A stretch of 33,723 nucleotides of DNA from Paramagnetospirillum kuznetsovii (GTDB taxonomy: Bacteria; Pseudomonadota; Alphaproteobacteria; Rhodospirillales; Magnetospirillaceae): assembly GCF_003284725.1 (NCBI RefSeq), contig NZ_PGTO01000027.1, forward strand, positions 1-33,723, read 5' to 3'. This document shows positions 1 to 8,299 of the stretch, one piece after another. The first letter of the stretch is position 1. Each line of letters begins with the position of its first letter. A model generated the notes under the pieces. That model was not told the DNA's origin. It saw only the letters and a list, made by a program, of their open reading frames with translations, and made no database searches. Position numbers and translations under genes: made by a program.

Positions 1-117
1 CCGAAATCGAAGCCCCTCCGGGGCTCCGAGCCCGGCCCCATTGCTCAACCCGCGCCAGACGGCGTAACTTTAGTCGGGACTCTACCCATGGCTGGATGAA
101 AGTTCCACGGCAGGTCA
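1..117 (+). mobile_element. Right end of an insertion sequence (partial)
   Basis: The frame starting at base 1 is open to TGA at 97-99 and ends in residues GTLPMAG, consistent with the C-terminus of a transposase whose body lies outside the window. Just after it, the reverse complement of 105-117 reads TGACCTGCCGTGG. This matches the 13 bases at 33647-33659, and a second shared block GTAGAGTCC follows at nearly the same distance (19 versus 20 bases). I read this as the right inverted repeat of an IS whose left inverted repeat is at the far end of the window. The family is not certain; the TGA...TCA ends suit IS3-type elements. A short hairpin (11-16 with 20-25) lies inside the coding part. 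Confidence 0.6.
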
Positions 118-188
118 CCATCCTCGTCATCCAATTGACCCCGCATGTTGCTCAAAACGGCTATAGCCTCCTCACGGTTTTTTCTCCA

Positions 189-1262
189 TCACGAAATCTG
201 TGTCGACCCAAACCAAAGCAGCGCCAGCGGCAACCCGGGGAATACAAGCCATTTCCAGCGCGCCCATGTCCCCGCCTCGGCTTGGCCCCAGGCCGGTGCC
301 GATGCCGCCAGCGCTCGTCCCGTCAGCCACAACGCCAGGGCTCCAGTCAGGCTGGAGGCTATTCCCACGTTGATGACGAACAATCCGCTCAGGATCACCG
401 CCGCCGCCAGCGCCTTCAGCGCCAGCCCCAGCCGCAGGGCCACCGTCTCGCCGAATGCGGCCAACTCGCCTTCGCTTCCCGTGTCGCACCGGTCACCGGC
501 GAGAACATCGGTGCCTATCGGTGCCAGCAGGGCCAGCAAGGCCATCACCGCCGCGAACAGAGCTGGCCAGTTGATCCAGTATTCCAGCAGTTCACGTCCC
601 TCGCCATCAAGCGAGGTCAGGCTGAGATGCCCCAGCACGCCCGCGCCCAGCGCCGCGCACAGGGTGGCGGCGCAGACGAATGCCGTCCAGACGGCCAGCA
701 ACGGGCGCCAGCCCAGAAAGGCCCCACGCATCCCCTTTACGCCCGCCATCCAAAGCTTGTCTTCGCCCCTGGCGGTTTCGATGCAGGCGAACAGGGAGAC
801 GAACAGCAAGGCGCAGCACAGCCAGCCCACCGCGAAGATCCAGGCCAGCATCAGCCAGCCGGCGATGCGGGCGCCAAGCGCCACACTGATCGCCTGGAAC
901 AGGATGGCGCCCAGGGATAGAAGCAGATAGCTGACCGCTGCGCTGGGCAGGCCCCATAGCCCCGCCTTGAGCACCTTAAGGCGCCGACCTTTCAGAAGAC
1001 GCCAGCCGGCAAGTAGCCCAACCCCGCCATCCGGTTGGGTCAGGGCCGTCCATGTGGCGGCGAAGACCAAGGCGTCGGTCAGATAAGAGATGAAGATGAA
1101 CGCGGCGGAGGCTCCACCGAGTTGGACAAGGTCAAGGCTCCAGCGCAGCGCCAGAATCAGGAGGGCGGTGCCGATGAAGAACATCGGACGGTGGCGCCAT
1201 AAAGCCCAGGCTTGGGTGAACCACAGATTGCTGGCGGAAAACGGTATTGCTACGCCTGTCAT
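189..1262 (-). CDS. Polytopic membrane protein, function unknown
   Basis: The 357-aa product is almost entirely hydrophobic. Segments begin near residue 28 (after ALWRHRPMF) and recur about every 35-45 residues, suggesting six to eight membrane helices in the cytoplasmic membrane. The opening 'W..A..LWRHRP' followed by two long helices resembles uncharacterised membrane proteins of the BPSS1780 type, but I see no catalytic motif. The start at 1262 has GGAGG eight bases upstream. It overlaps the stop of the upstream M48 protease gene by four bases (ATGA), so the two are probably translationally coupled and co-transcribed. A role alongside the protease in membrane-protein quality control is an inference from that coupling only. 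Confidence 0.8.
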   Translation of the reverse strand: MTGVAIPFSASNLWFTQAWALWRHRPMFFIGTALLILALRWSLDLVQLGGASAAFIFISYLTDALVFAATWTALTQPDGGVGLLAGWRLLKGRRLKVLKAGLWGLPSAAVSYLLLSLGAILFQAISVALGARIAGWLMLAWIFAVGWLCCALLFVSLFACIETARGEDKLWMAGVKGMRGAFLGWRPLLAVWTAFVCAATLCAALGAGVLGHLSLTSLDGEGRELLEYWINWPALFAAVMALLALLAPIGTDVLAGDRCDTGSEGELAAFGETVALRLGLALKALAAAVILSGLFVINVGIASSLTGALALWLTGRALAASAPAWGQAEAGTWARWKWLVFPGLPLALLWFGSTQIS

Positions 1263-2677
1263 TGTCCGGTCCTCCCGTTGCTGGAAGCCGTATCACCCGC
1301 GCCAGTCTGGAGCCAGTTCCGAATGACCTCGGCGGCCTTGGGCCGAGTCTTGCCAAGTTCGCTGGCCACGTCGCGCCAAAGTCGCACAATAAACTGGCCG
1401 GACGAAAGGTAGGCTTCCACCCGCTTCATACCGCTCAATGCCTGACCGCGATCATCTTCGGAAAGATTGAGGCGGGTGATCTGCGCCGGATCCTGATACA
1501 GGGCGTGCGACGATCCCGACTTCATCCAGGCCGCGTTGATGCGTTCCAGGCGCGCCCATCCGCCGACGCCTCGAACCATGGCCGTCAGTCCCATCTGGAT
1601 GGCGCCGCCCTGGGACAGGCCGGTTTCCCACATGGCCTTGTCCATCTCTTCCGCCGCCTGCCGGGGATGAATGCCTTCGACCTGGGCCACCAGTTTGACA
1701 ACGTCCATGCGCTCGGTAATGGCAAGTCGGTTCGTCCCCAGGCCAAAGGCACCCGCGACCTTTTCAAGAATATCGGCTTGTTGGTCCGATATGCCTTGGA
1801 CCGTCCAATCCCAATGCTTTCCCTTGGCAGCCAGCGGCGCGGCCTTGGGCTGCAACGCCTTCATGCGGGCCAGTCTGTCGCTGTCGGAGGGATGATCAGA
1901 CAGGAAGGCCATGGCGCGCTGGGCCATGACACCTTGAGTGTTCGTGTTCGTGCGATCTGCCATGCGTTCCCAGGTGGCCACCGCCTTGGCCGGGTCAAAT
2001 CCGGCGCGCGACATCAGTTCAAGGCCAAGCACATCGGCTTCGGCTTCAAGGATGCGGCTTTTCGGGTCAAGGAATGCCAGCTTCAGACCGTTGACCATCT
2101 CCTGCTCGCGCAGGGCCCCGATCTTGAGGCTCTTGGCCATGGTCCAGGCCAGCCCCTGGGCCAGCCAGCCGCGCCCCATGGATTCGCGGGTGTGTTGCAA
2201 AATGGCGTGGGAGACTTCATGCGCCAGTATGGTGGCAAGCATGTCGCGGTCGTCGCCCAGCAACTGATCCGATAGCAGGCCTGACAGCACGATAATCCGA
2301 CCGCCGGGCATGCAATACGCGTTGATTTCGCCGGTATCGGCCAAATGCCATTCCCAGGCCCAGTCGGTGGTCTGTGGGTACAGATCCTTGGCGGCAACGA
2401 TCAAAGATTCGGCCACCGACCCGACCAATTCGGTCATATAGGCATCACTGTCGAGAACATGGCGGGCATGATATTCCCGAAGCCGCTGGATATAGCCCTC
2501 GGCGGAGACTTCTTCGGCCACTTGGACGCTGGTCATGCGAAGACGCCACCGGTCTTTTATCAGGGCGCCATCCGTCCCACCCTCGGCGCGGTGCTCTTTC
2601 TCCAGTCCGCTGACCAGTAAAAGCGCCATGGCCGCCAAGGCAATCCCCGGCAACAGCCATTTCGTCACTGCGTTCAT
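1259..2677 (-). CDS. M48-family membrane-anchored zinc metalloprotease
   Basis: The 472-aa protein begins with one hydrophobic segment (about residues 6-24), a signal anchor or signal peptide that places the rest in the periplasm. The M48 zinc site is HEVSH at residues 153-157, with the downstream EAEAD motif at 211-215 supplying the third ligand. The C-terminal 200 residues are helical and TPR-like, as in BepA/LoiP-type envelope proteases that degrade misassembled outer-membrane proteins. I chose the ATG at 2677 because GGGGGAG lies just upstream; an in-frame ATG at 2740 has no such site and would put 21 polar residues before the membrane segment. The gene couples to the downstream membrane protein by an ATGA overlap. 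The family call is firm; the substrate is unknown. Confidence 0.88.
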   Translation of the reverse strand: MNAVTKWLLPGIALAAMALLLVSGLEKEHRAEGGTDGALIKDRWRLRMTSVQVAEEVSAEGYIQRLREYHARHVLDSDAYMTELVGSVAESLIVAAKDLYPQTTDWAWEWHLADTGEINAYCMPGGRIIVLSGLLSDQLLGDDRDMLATILAHEVSHAILQHTRESMGRGWLAQGLAWTMAKSLKIGALREQEMVNGLKLAFLDPKSRILEAEADVLGLELMSRAGFDPAKAVATWERMADRTNTNTQGVMAQRAMAFLSDHPSDSDRLARMKALQPKAAPLAAKGKHWDWTVQGISDQQADILEKVAGAFGLGTNRLAITERMDVVKLVAQVEGIHPRQAAEEMDKAMWETGLSQGGAIQMGLTAMVRGVGGWARLERINAAWMKSGSSHALYQDPAQITRLNLSEDDRGQALSGMKRVEAYLSSGQFIVRLWRDVASELGKTRPKAAEVIRNWLQTGAGDTASSNGRTGQ

Positions 2678-2735
2678 TGCTCCCCCCGAAGCCAAGGCCC
2701 TACGACCGTCAGGCCGCCCATATCCCACAACGGCG

Positions 2736-2750
2736 ATCAATAATTTTGAT
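2736..2750. promoter_or_regulatory. Inverted repeat in a divergent promoter region
   Basis: ATCAA and TTGAT flank a five-base spacer between the divergently transcribed protease (start 2677) and YihY-type gene (start 2875). The half-sites are those of an FNR box but in the opposite order, so this is not a canonical FNR site. It may be a chance AT-rich palindrome; operator function is a guess. Confidence 0.25.
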
Positions 2751-2874
2751 GGGACATGATGTTGATCAGGCTGTCAATTGGGAGGATAAAATGAAGTCGA
2801 GATGATGGAAAAGAAGCGCTGGGCATCGCGCACACGTATAAATTATCGCCTCGGGAGAGCCGGGTGGCCACGCC

Positions 2875-3678
2875 ATGAAAAACGCCTTAAGCGATACTGT
2901 CTGGGCCGTGTTCACCGCCATCAGCCGGTCGATCCGACGATTCTCCACTGACGAAGTCCTGGTGAGGGCCAGTTCACTGGCTTTTGCCACTATGCTGTCC
3001 ATGGTGCCTGTGGCAGCGGTCAGTCTCGTCATTTTTGCCAGCTTCCCAGAATTCATCGGATACGTATCTCATCTCAAGGGCTTGGTAATACGAACATTCC
3101 TTCCGGGAATCGGGGGCACTCTTGAAACTCACATCGATGAGTTCATCGCTAATGCAAGCTCTCTGTCGGTTATCGGGATTTGCTCTTTGATAATTTCGAG
3201 CACATTTCTGATGTTCGAAATACGCTCGACATTTAGCCGGATTTTTGGCTCGTTCTCGCGATCCTCGGTTACTGAACGGCTCTTTGAGCTGATTGCTTTC
3301 TTGACCTCGGGTCCAATCGCAGTCGCTGGCGTAGGTTGGGGTGTCACCATGATCCTGGAGAGATATGGCGTTGATCTCGGAGCCATCTCGCCGTCATGGC
3401 AATCCTACGGAATCGCCTTTGGTGCTTTCTTCCTGATTCTCGTCATATGCTCGCCCAAGGGAACATCGATTGTCGCCTGTCTGGTCGGAGCGGGCGTCGG
3501 GTGTACGATTTACTCCTTGGCACAATTCGCCTTTGTCGAATACATCTCGCGGCCCATCCTGCCGAATCTGATCTATGGCGCCATGGCCATAATCCCGCTT
3601 CTGCAGATGTGGCTGCTGGTGCTGTGGACAATCATCATCTTCTCGGCGACCTTGGCCGCCGAGTTGAGCGCCACGTGA
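2875..3678 (+). CDS. YihY/BrkB-family inner membrane protein
   Basis: The 267-aa product shows the family layout: an N-terminal amphipathic stretch, then 'ASSLAFATMLSMVPVAAVSL' (residues 32-51), the first membrane segment with the usual Ala/Thr/Pro-rich signature. About five further helices follow, with the 'PNLIYGAMAIIPLLQMWL' segment near residue 226. The family was once called ribonuclease BN in error and its molecular function is unsettled. The protein stops soon after the last helix, where many members carry a further polar tail. The DNA immediately downstream (3679-3900) is a transposase scar, so the natural C-terminus may have been removed. No strong Shine-Dalgarno precedes 2875; GGAGAG lies about 20 bases upstream. 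Confidence 0.85.
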   Translation: MKNALSDTVWAVFTAISRSIRRFSTDEVLVRASSLAFATMLSMVPVAAVSLVIFASFPEFIGYVSHLKGLVIRTFLPGIGGTLETHIDEFIANASSLSVIGICSLIISSTFLMFEIRSTFSRIFGSFSRSSVTERLFELIAFLTSGPIAVAGVGWGVTMILERYGVDLGAISPSWQSYGIAFGAFFLILVICSPKGTSIVACLVGAGVGCTIYSLAQFAFVEYISRPILPNLIYGAMAIIPLLQMWLLVLWTIIIFSATLAAELSAT

Positions 3679-3728
3679 TCAAGACATATGCGGCTCTTTC
3701 GTTGCAAATATTGCGGTTCTTCGACGTT

Positions 3729-3810
3729 TCAAGTGGATTTGAAGAGTTGGCCGAGTGGGGCGGCGATCAGATAGATCTTGGTCGCGAAGGTTGTGGTGTT
3801 TCGGTAGCCC
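3729..3810 (-). pseudogene. C-terminal remnant of a transposase (ISL3-like?)
   Basis: Read on the minus strand, this stretch encodes RGYRNTTTFATKIYLIAAP and then GQLFKST before a TGA at 3729-3731. The 'GYRN...F...IY' pattern resembles the extreme C-terminus of ISL3-type transposases. Nothing upstream of 3820 continues the protein, because a different transposase tail in the opposite orientation begins there. This is a short relic, and the family call is tentative. Confidence 0.35.
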
Positions 3811-3898
3811 CGCCGCATCGCCACACGCTACGACCGGCTGGCCCGGAACTTCCTGGCCGCCGTCTGCATCGCGGATACCCTCTGCTACTGGCTGTGAG
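3811..3898 (+). pseudogene. C-terminal remnant of an IS5/IS427-type transposase
   Basis: The plus strand encodes RRIATRYDRLARNFLAA and then VCIADTLCYWL before a TGA at 3896-3898. 'RRIATRYD+.A..F..A...A....WL' is the typical last 28 residues of IS427-group (IS5 family) DDE transposases. The rest of the gene is absent: the preceding bases belong to a relic on the other strand. Together with the neighbouring fragment it marks a site of repeated insertion and deletion directly behind the YihY-type gene. Confidence 0.65.
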
Positions 3899-3907
3899 CC
3901 AAGTTAA

Positions 3908-4219
3908 CTATCCCTTGCTGCGCTCTTGGAACTCTTGAGAGTCCTGCAACTGCCGCCTGACGAGTTGGTCCTCTGATTGTTCCGGTCGGACTGGATGCCG
4001 CTTCCTGACCAACCAAGCTCCAAGTACCGCCAGCAACACCCCGAACCCAGCGATGAAGGCGCCGCCAAACGCCAAGGCGTCGGCAAAAATTTCGGTAGAG
4101 CGGTCCGACTCCACGTTGATGGCCCTCAGCGCGAAGATTGTCCCCCACACGGCTGCACCTCCTCCGACCACCATCAGAGCCATTGAAATCGATTTTCTGG
4201 CAGTGCTTGCATCGGGCAT
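3908..4219 (-). CDS. Small two-helix membrane protein, unknown
   Basis: The 103-aa product has two hydrophobic segments (about residues 12-32 and 47-69), then a charged tail rich in Arg, Gln and Glu that is probably cytoplasmic. The start is supported by GGAGG ten bases upstream of the ATG. No catalytic or binding motif is visible and I do not recognise the family. The gene lies alone between a transposase scar and an IS3-type element, so its ancestral neighbours are not preserved. It could be a genuine small membrane protein or a truncated remnant of a larger one. Confidence 0.55.
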   Translation of the reverse strand: MPDASTARKSISMALMVVGGGAAVWGTIFALRAINVESDRSTEIFADALAFGGAFIAGFGVLLAVLGAWLVRKRHPVRPEQSEDQLVRRQLQDSQEFQERSKG

Positions 4220-4447
4220 GGACTCTAACCTCCAATGGGAGAGACGCTAGGTTCTGATCTACATCAGATTATCCGCCTCAATGCGCAACCGGCCAAGCCC
4301 CGTCCATGGGCAGAGGCCCCAGCCATCATCCTTCGATTACGGTGACAGTGCACTCAATATGAAGGTCCACTTTCTGGCTTCGATTTCCCCAAACCTGTCT
4401 TTCCCCTTCCGGCCCCTGGAGGAAATCTCCAAATAATATGGTAATCC

Positions 4448-4464
4448 CCCCGTTTTTAACGGGG
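4448..4464 (+). terminator. Hairpin at the IS left end
   Basis: CCCCGTT and AACGGGG form a seven-base-pair stem around a TTT loop, followed by TTTG on the plus strand. It lies within the terminal repeat of the IS and downstream of its orfB. It could act as a weak terminator limiting read-through, but the T-run is short. Confidence 0.35.
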
Positions 4465-4478
4465 TTTGAACATAGAAC

Positions 4479-5307
4479 TCACGCGGCGAGTTTCAGTTTC
4501 TGGGCGGGTGTGATGCCGCCGATGGCCATATTGGGTCTGTCGTTGTTGTAGGTCCATAGCCAATCCGTGGCGTGATCTTGCACCTCCTGGATGGTTTCGA
4601 AGAGGAACTGGCCCAGCCATTCGTGGCGGACCGTGCGGTTATAGCGCTCCACATAGGCGTTCTGCTGGGGGCTTGCCGGGCTGGATATGTTGGAGAGCAA
4701 TCCCTCGCTTTTCAGCCCATTTCATCAATGTGCCGCTGATGTATTCCGGGCCATTGTCGACCCGAATGGCCTTCGGCCTACCGCGCCATTCGATGATCCG
4801 GTTTAGCGTGCGCACGACCCGTTCTGCGGGCAGCGAGAAATCCACCTCGATGCCGAGCCCTTCGCGGTTGAAGTCGTCGAGCACGTTGAGCAGCCGGAAA
4901 GCCCGCCCATCCTCCAGCCGGTCGGCCATGAAGTCCATGGACCACACCTGATTGGGAGCGTCGGGAACCGCCAGTTCCTCGGGCTTGTCGCGCTTGATCC
5001 GCTTGCGGGGCTTGATGCGCAGGTTCAACTCCAATTCCCGATAGATCCGGTAGACCCGCTTGTGGTTCCAGGCATGGCCCCGGACGTTGCGCAAATACAG
5101 GAAGCACAGGCCGAAGCCCCAATTCCGTCGCGACGTGGTCAGCCCCACCAGCAGATCGGAGATCTCCTCGTTCTCGGGGCGAAGCTTGGGGCTGTAGCGA
5201 TAGCACGTCTCGCTCAGCCCGAAGGTCCGGCATGCCAAAGCAATGCTGATGCCCCGTCGCGCCACCGCTGTCTCGGCCATCTCCCGGCGCTGGGATGGCC
5301 GGATCAT
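4479..5307 (-). pseudogene. IS3-family transposase orfB, frameshifted
   Basis: This encodes the DDE integrase core. WSMDF carries the first Asp, VDNGPEY the second, and [15 protein letters not shown] the Glu. The reading frame breaks between the second Asp and the Glu: after IQPGKP the frame shifts, and [10 protein letters not shown] continues in another frame down to the stop at 4479. The cause is a run of five G (plus strand 4667-4671); four would restore the standard [14 protein letters not shown] reading. As read, the enzyme lacks its catalytic Glu and is inactive. A sequencing or assembly error in the homopolymer cannot be excluded. The start ATG at 5307 overlaps the orfA stop. Confidence 0.88.
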
Positions 5308-5567
5308 TTTTTTCCCAGCGCCTCGCGCAGAAGCTCATTCTGTAGGCTGAGCTCGGCGAACATCTTCTTCAGACGCCGGTTCTCCTCCTCAAGCCCCTTC
5401 ATCTCCGAAATCATGGAGGTGTCCATACCGCCGTACTTGGCCCGCCACTTATAGAAGGTCGCGCTGCTCATCTGATGCTCCCGGCACAGGTTCAGCACCG
5501 GGACACCGTCCTCCGCCTGACGCAGGATCGCCATGATCTGGGCGTCCGTGAAACGACTCTTCTTCAT
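5304..5567 (-). CDS. IS3-family transposase orfA (HTH)
   Basis: The 87-aa product is the usual length for an IS407-type orfA. An N-terminal helix-turn-helix ([18 protein letters not shown] at residues 4-21, then [14 protein letters not shown]) binds the IS ends. A leucine-rich coiled coil follows (residues 57-83, with [19 protein letters not shown]). The start has GAGGAG upstream. The gene ends in GGA AAA AAA TGA, overlapping the orfB start, which is the arrangement for programmed frameshifting to an OrfAB fusion. OrfA itself appears intact. Confidence 0.88.
   Translation of the reverse strand: MKKSRFTDAQIMAILRQAEDGVPVLNLCREHQMSSATFYKWRAKYGGMDTSMISEMKGLEEENRRLKKMFAELSLQNELLREALGKK
5307..5313 (-). 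other. A7 slippery site for programmed -1 frameshift
   Basis: Seven consecutive A residues (minus strand) lie immediately before the orfA stop and at the orfB start codon. This is the classic position for -1 translational slippage producing the OrfAB transposase in IS3 elements. No assay is implied; the call rests on position and sequence. Confidence 0.6.
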
Positions 5568-5698
5568 CCGAATCTCCTCGTTCCATGAACCGAGAAAATT
5601 CTATGTTCCGATCCCTCTATTTCCAGGGGGGATTACCCTATGACGGCGACATCATCATGCCCTTGCCTGTTATATTGACCGTGACTTGGTCCTCAACT

Positions 5699-6091
5699 TC
5701 AGGAAGATGCCTCGTTGGCGTACCAGTGGGCGGAAGCCCATTCATCCTTGGGCGGCAAGCGCCCCAAGATGACGCGACGCCCACGAAACACCACGTTGGG
5801 GTTGATGTCGCAGGCGTCCCCGGTCAGGCCGCGCAGGGCCTTGGAAACGGCCAAGCGGCCATTGCAGGGTGGTCGGTAGCCGACAAGCCACGCGAACTGG
5901 GTCGCAGTAACGCTACCGCGCTTGGCATAGACGACCCAGAGCTTCTTCCGCACCGGCGACAGATGGTGCAGGAAGGCTCTCCTCTCGGACGAGCGCGCCA
6001 TGCCTTCGAAAAAATGGGCCGGAATCGGGCCGTTGTGGTCGGCAATGGCGATCAAGACGGCCACCATGCTGCGGCGGGATGCCGCCGTCAT
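5699..6091 (-). pseudogene. Probable IS91-type transposase remnant
   Basis: The 130-residue open frame contains FFEGMARSSERRAFLHHLSP and then VRKKLWVVYAKRG (about residues 27-59). This follows the pattern 'FF...A.....F...L.P.R...WVVYAKRPF' in the middle of IS91-type (Y2, rolling-circle) transposases. After WVVYAKRG the expected 'GGPE.VL.YL.RYTHR' block is not readable, so the rest has diverged or arises from indels. It is far shorter than a complete transposase (about 350-400 aa), and no N-terminal zinc ribbon or catalytic Tyr pair is visible. Alternatively it is a small unknown protein. It lies directly beside the IS3 element. Confidence 0.4.
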
Positions 6092-6253
6092 GCCATTCAG
6101 CCTTCTGGTAGGGCTGGGATCGGGCTACACTGCCATCGACCAGGGGGGATAGGCTGTCTATCTGGGAAATGTCGGTCTAGATATGGACGGTTGAAACTGA
6201 TCGTTGGGTCACTCATCCTCGGTGCGGCTAAGCCAGCGAGATAGGAACAGCCG

Positions 6254-8299
6254 ATGCGATTGATCACGGGTTTCGTCGGATCGGCTCTCCTCCTCCTGGT
6301 CAACTTAGGGTTCCTGGCCCTTAAAGGCGTCCTTACCCTTTCCATATTTGGCGCTATCATCGGCATTCCCATCGCCTTTCTTGCCGGGGGATTTGAAACA
6401 TGGCAGGCGGCGACCCGCGGGGATGTCGTCGAAATGCCTTGTTCCCGGTTGCAAGGCGACATGCCAGAGGGAACCTGGGTATCCCTGTCCGATTGCCGGA
6501 TCGATTTCAATGGGCACAGCCTTTACCAACGAGGCGACGAGGTCCAGGCGCCCATAGCCAACGATGGCTCCTCCCGGTTCAAATTGAACCTCGTCCATGA
6601 AGGCGATGTCTTGCTGGCCAATGCCATGATCGAGCGTACGCCCCCCACCCTCACCTTCAATGGCGTTTCGCCGAAGTTCCAGCCTCCCAAGAATGACGCC
6701 CTGGAAGCCGCCTTGCCCCGTCTGGTGGAGGAGCATTCGGCTCCCCGGTCCCTTCAGGGCAAGCTTCATTGGGAAACCGACCGCTTGTCGAATGTGAGGA
6801 CGGGAGTGATCACCGAAGGAACGCCCCCGGAGCTTTCGAGGGGCTTGATCCTGATGGGGCCGGGGGCCTTCATCCTATTGATGCTGGCCACGCGACTGCC
6901 GAGATTCCGTAAGGAATACGAGGTGCGGCAAGATGCGAAAAGACGGAGAGAGGTGGTATCCGAATGGGAGAAAACCGCCGCCCTGCAATCGCTTGCTCCG
7001 GAAGGAGCGATTCTGCTGGACGTTTCACCAATGGTGCGGCACATCCGAAGAATCACTAAGATTGGAGCCGCTATTCCCATCGCTTTTTTGTCTCTGTTCC
7101 TGGTTGTCTTCGCCGCCGGAACCATAATCCAGGCATTTTCCGGACACAGGACTCTTCTTGAAAATGCCTGGACGGTTCTGGAACTGACCGCCACTCTTTT
7201 CGTCTTTGGAGGTGCGGTTCTCCTGTTTCCGTTCCGTTATCTGCCGTTATGGCTTCCGATCGGCGGCTTGATGTGGAGCTGTTTCAATATTCTGAAGCTG
7301 GTGTTCGCGGGTGAGTTGGCGGGTGCCGCTATCAACTCGGAACTGACGCCCGGCCTATGGTATTTGGCCACCGCCCTGGCCGCATATAGACACACCTCCT
7401 TTACGGTGCCCGAGCTTGGCCTTGGCCGGGTGAACATCGTCAACCGCCCAATCAGCATCCGCCCCTTTCCACCGCTTTCGGCACGGACATTTTCCAGCCT
7501 TGGATTCTTTCTTCAGGGCATGGTCTTTGCCTATATCGGCTTCATTGCGTTGGCCTTAATGTTTGCCATCGAGAAAACCATTAAGGGCCTTCCCATTAAG
7601 TATTGGCAAAAAACCCTGGCACTGACGTATCGTTGCAGCCAGGCCGCGCGCCTTCGACGCCGGTATGCCTCTCCGGATGCCCGGACAGTGCTGGCCCGCG
7701 ACACCCGCCCACCCGTTTTGCTGCTGCGCTCGTTCATCGATGACGAGTTGCGAATGGACGATAGCGGATTTCTTGATAATTTTTACCGTAGCGATCGCAC
7801 TTTCGAGGAAGTGGTGACCGATCAACTGTGGGGCTTTGGCCCGGTCATCGCCATCGGCCGGCCTAGCGAGGAGGTTCCCATGTCTGGGGCCGTGCGTGAA
7901 TACGTCTCCCATGACACCTGGCAGCAAAGGGTGGCCACCTTGGTCGACCAGGCGGCGATGATCGTGATGATTCTCGGTCCAACGCCCGGTTTCGGCTGGG
8001 AATTGCAACGCATGGTGCAGATGAAGTGCCTAGACAAGGTGGTGCTGGTGATGCCGCCTTTGTCGGATGGCAAGGTCGAGGATCGCTGGAAAACCCTGGT
8101 CGCCGAATTGGGATTGGCCGAAGGGGCGGCGGAGTTCGCTTCCGCCGCTCGAATTCCGGGCGGTCTGTGCGTGGTAGAGAACGGCACCCTTCTGGTGGTG
8201 CTGCGTTCCCAAAAACGTGGTCTGGAGGATTATGGCGTCGCGATCGACCTGGCCGCCCGATCCATCCGCGCCCAAAGAGCCCGGCCAAAATCAGATTGA
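6254..8299 (+). CDS. Large membrane protein with C-terminal TIR/SLOG-like Rossmannoid domain
   Basis: The 681-aa product starts at an ATG preceded by AGGAAC. Hydrophobic segments lie near residues 4-47, 196-214, 271-293, 308-341, 365-378 and 417-437. Residues 60-190, between the first and second segments, form a polar, beta-rich region that is probably extracytoplasmic. From about residue 485 to the end is a soluble alpha/beta domain with RPPVLLLRSF, GPVIAIGRPSE (about 528), then AAMIVMILGPTPGFGWELQR (about 562-581) and KVVLVMPP. That order (strand, Gly-rich loop, strand, 'WE' helix, strand) suggests a Rossmann-like nucleotide-binding or TIR/SLOG-type fold. I recognise the motif set from uncharacterised bacterial membrane proteins but can give no established function. 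It may sense an envelope signal and act on a cytoplasmic nucleotide. Next downstream, beyond a relic, is a TrkA-N/RyR protein on the same strand. Confidence 0.82.
   Translation: MRLITGFVGSALLLLVNLGFLALKGVLTLSIFGAIIGIPIAFLAGGFETWQAATRGDVVEMPCSRLQGDMPEGTWVSLSDCRIDFNGHSLYQRGDEVQAPIANDGSSRFKLNLVHEGDVLLANAMIERTPPTLTFNGVSPKFQPPKNDALEAALPRLVEEHSAPRSLQGKLHWETDRLSNVRTGVITEGTPPELSRGLILMGPGAFILLMLATRLPRFRKEYEVRQDAKRRREVVSEWEKTAALQSLAPEGAILLDVSPMVRHIRRITKIGAAIPIAFLSLFLVVFAAGTIIQAFSGHRTLLENAWTVLELTATLFVFGGAVLLFPFRYLPLWLPIGGLMWSCFNILKLVFAGELAGAAINSELTPGLWYLATALAAYRHTSFTVPELGLGRVNIVNRPISIRPFPPLSARTFSSLGFFLQGMVFAYIGFIALALMFAIEKTIKGLPIKYWQKTLALTYRCSQAARLRRRYASPDARTVLARDTRPPVLLLRSFIDDELRMDDSGFLDNFYRSDRTFEEVVTDQLWGFGPVIAIGRPSEEVPMSGAVREYVSHDTWQQRVATLVDQAAMIVMILGPTPGFGWELQRMVQMKCLDKVVLVMPPLSDGKVEDRWKTLVAELGLAEGAAEFASAARIPGGLCVVENGTLLVVLRSQKRGLEDYGVAIDLAARSIRAQRARPKSD

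Larger units (their letters stand above)
4440..5637 (-). mobile_element. IS3-family insertion sequence (IS407-group-like), ~1.2 kb
   Basis: Two overlapping reading frames (orfA, orfB) on the minus strand lie between imperfect inverted repeats. The left end reads GGTAATCCCCCC (4440-4451) and the reverse complement of the right end (5626-5637) reads the same. Similarity continues about 30 bases inward, including GAACATAGAA at both ends. Four-base flanks are atat and ctat, so a target duplication is imperfect or eroded. Removing the element plus one flank restores an open minus-strand frame, without a visible start codon, ending at about 4337. A copy error in orfB (see that entry) probably makes this element non-autonomous. 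Confidence 0.88.

Noticed and set aside
96-930. Long plus-strand frames opposite the first membrane-protein gene
   Set aside because: They are Arg/Pro/Gln-rich shadows of the high-GC minus-strand gene and start inside IS end sequence.
1247-2275. A 342-residue plus-strand frame opposite the M48 protease
   Set aside because: It is an antisense shadow of a well-supported gene; composition is not protein-like and there is no ribosome site.
2736-2750. FNR box
   Set aside because: The half-sites are in the reverse order (ATCAA-N5-TTGAT) and spacing differs from TTGAT-N4-ATCAA; kept only as an inverted repeat.
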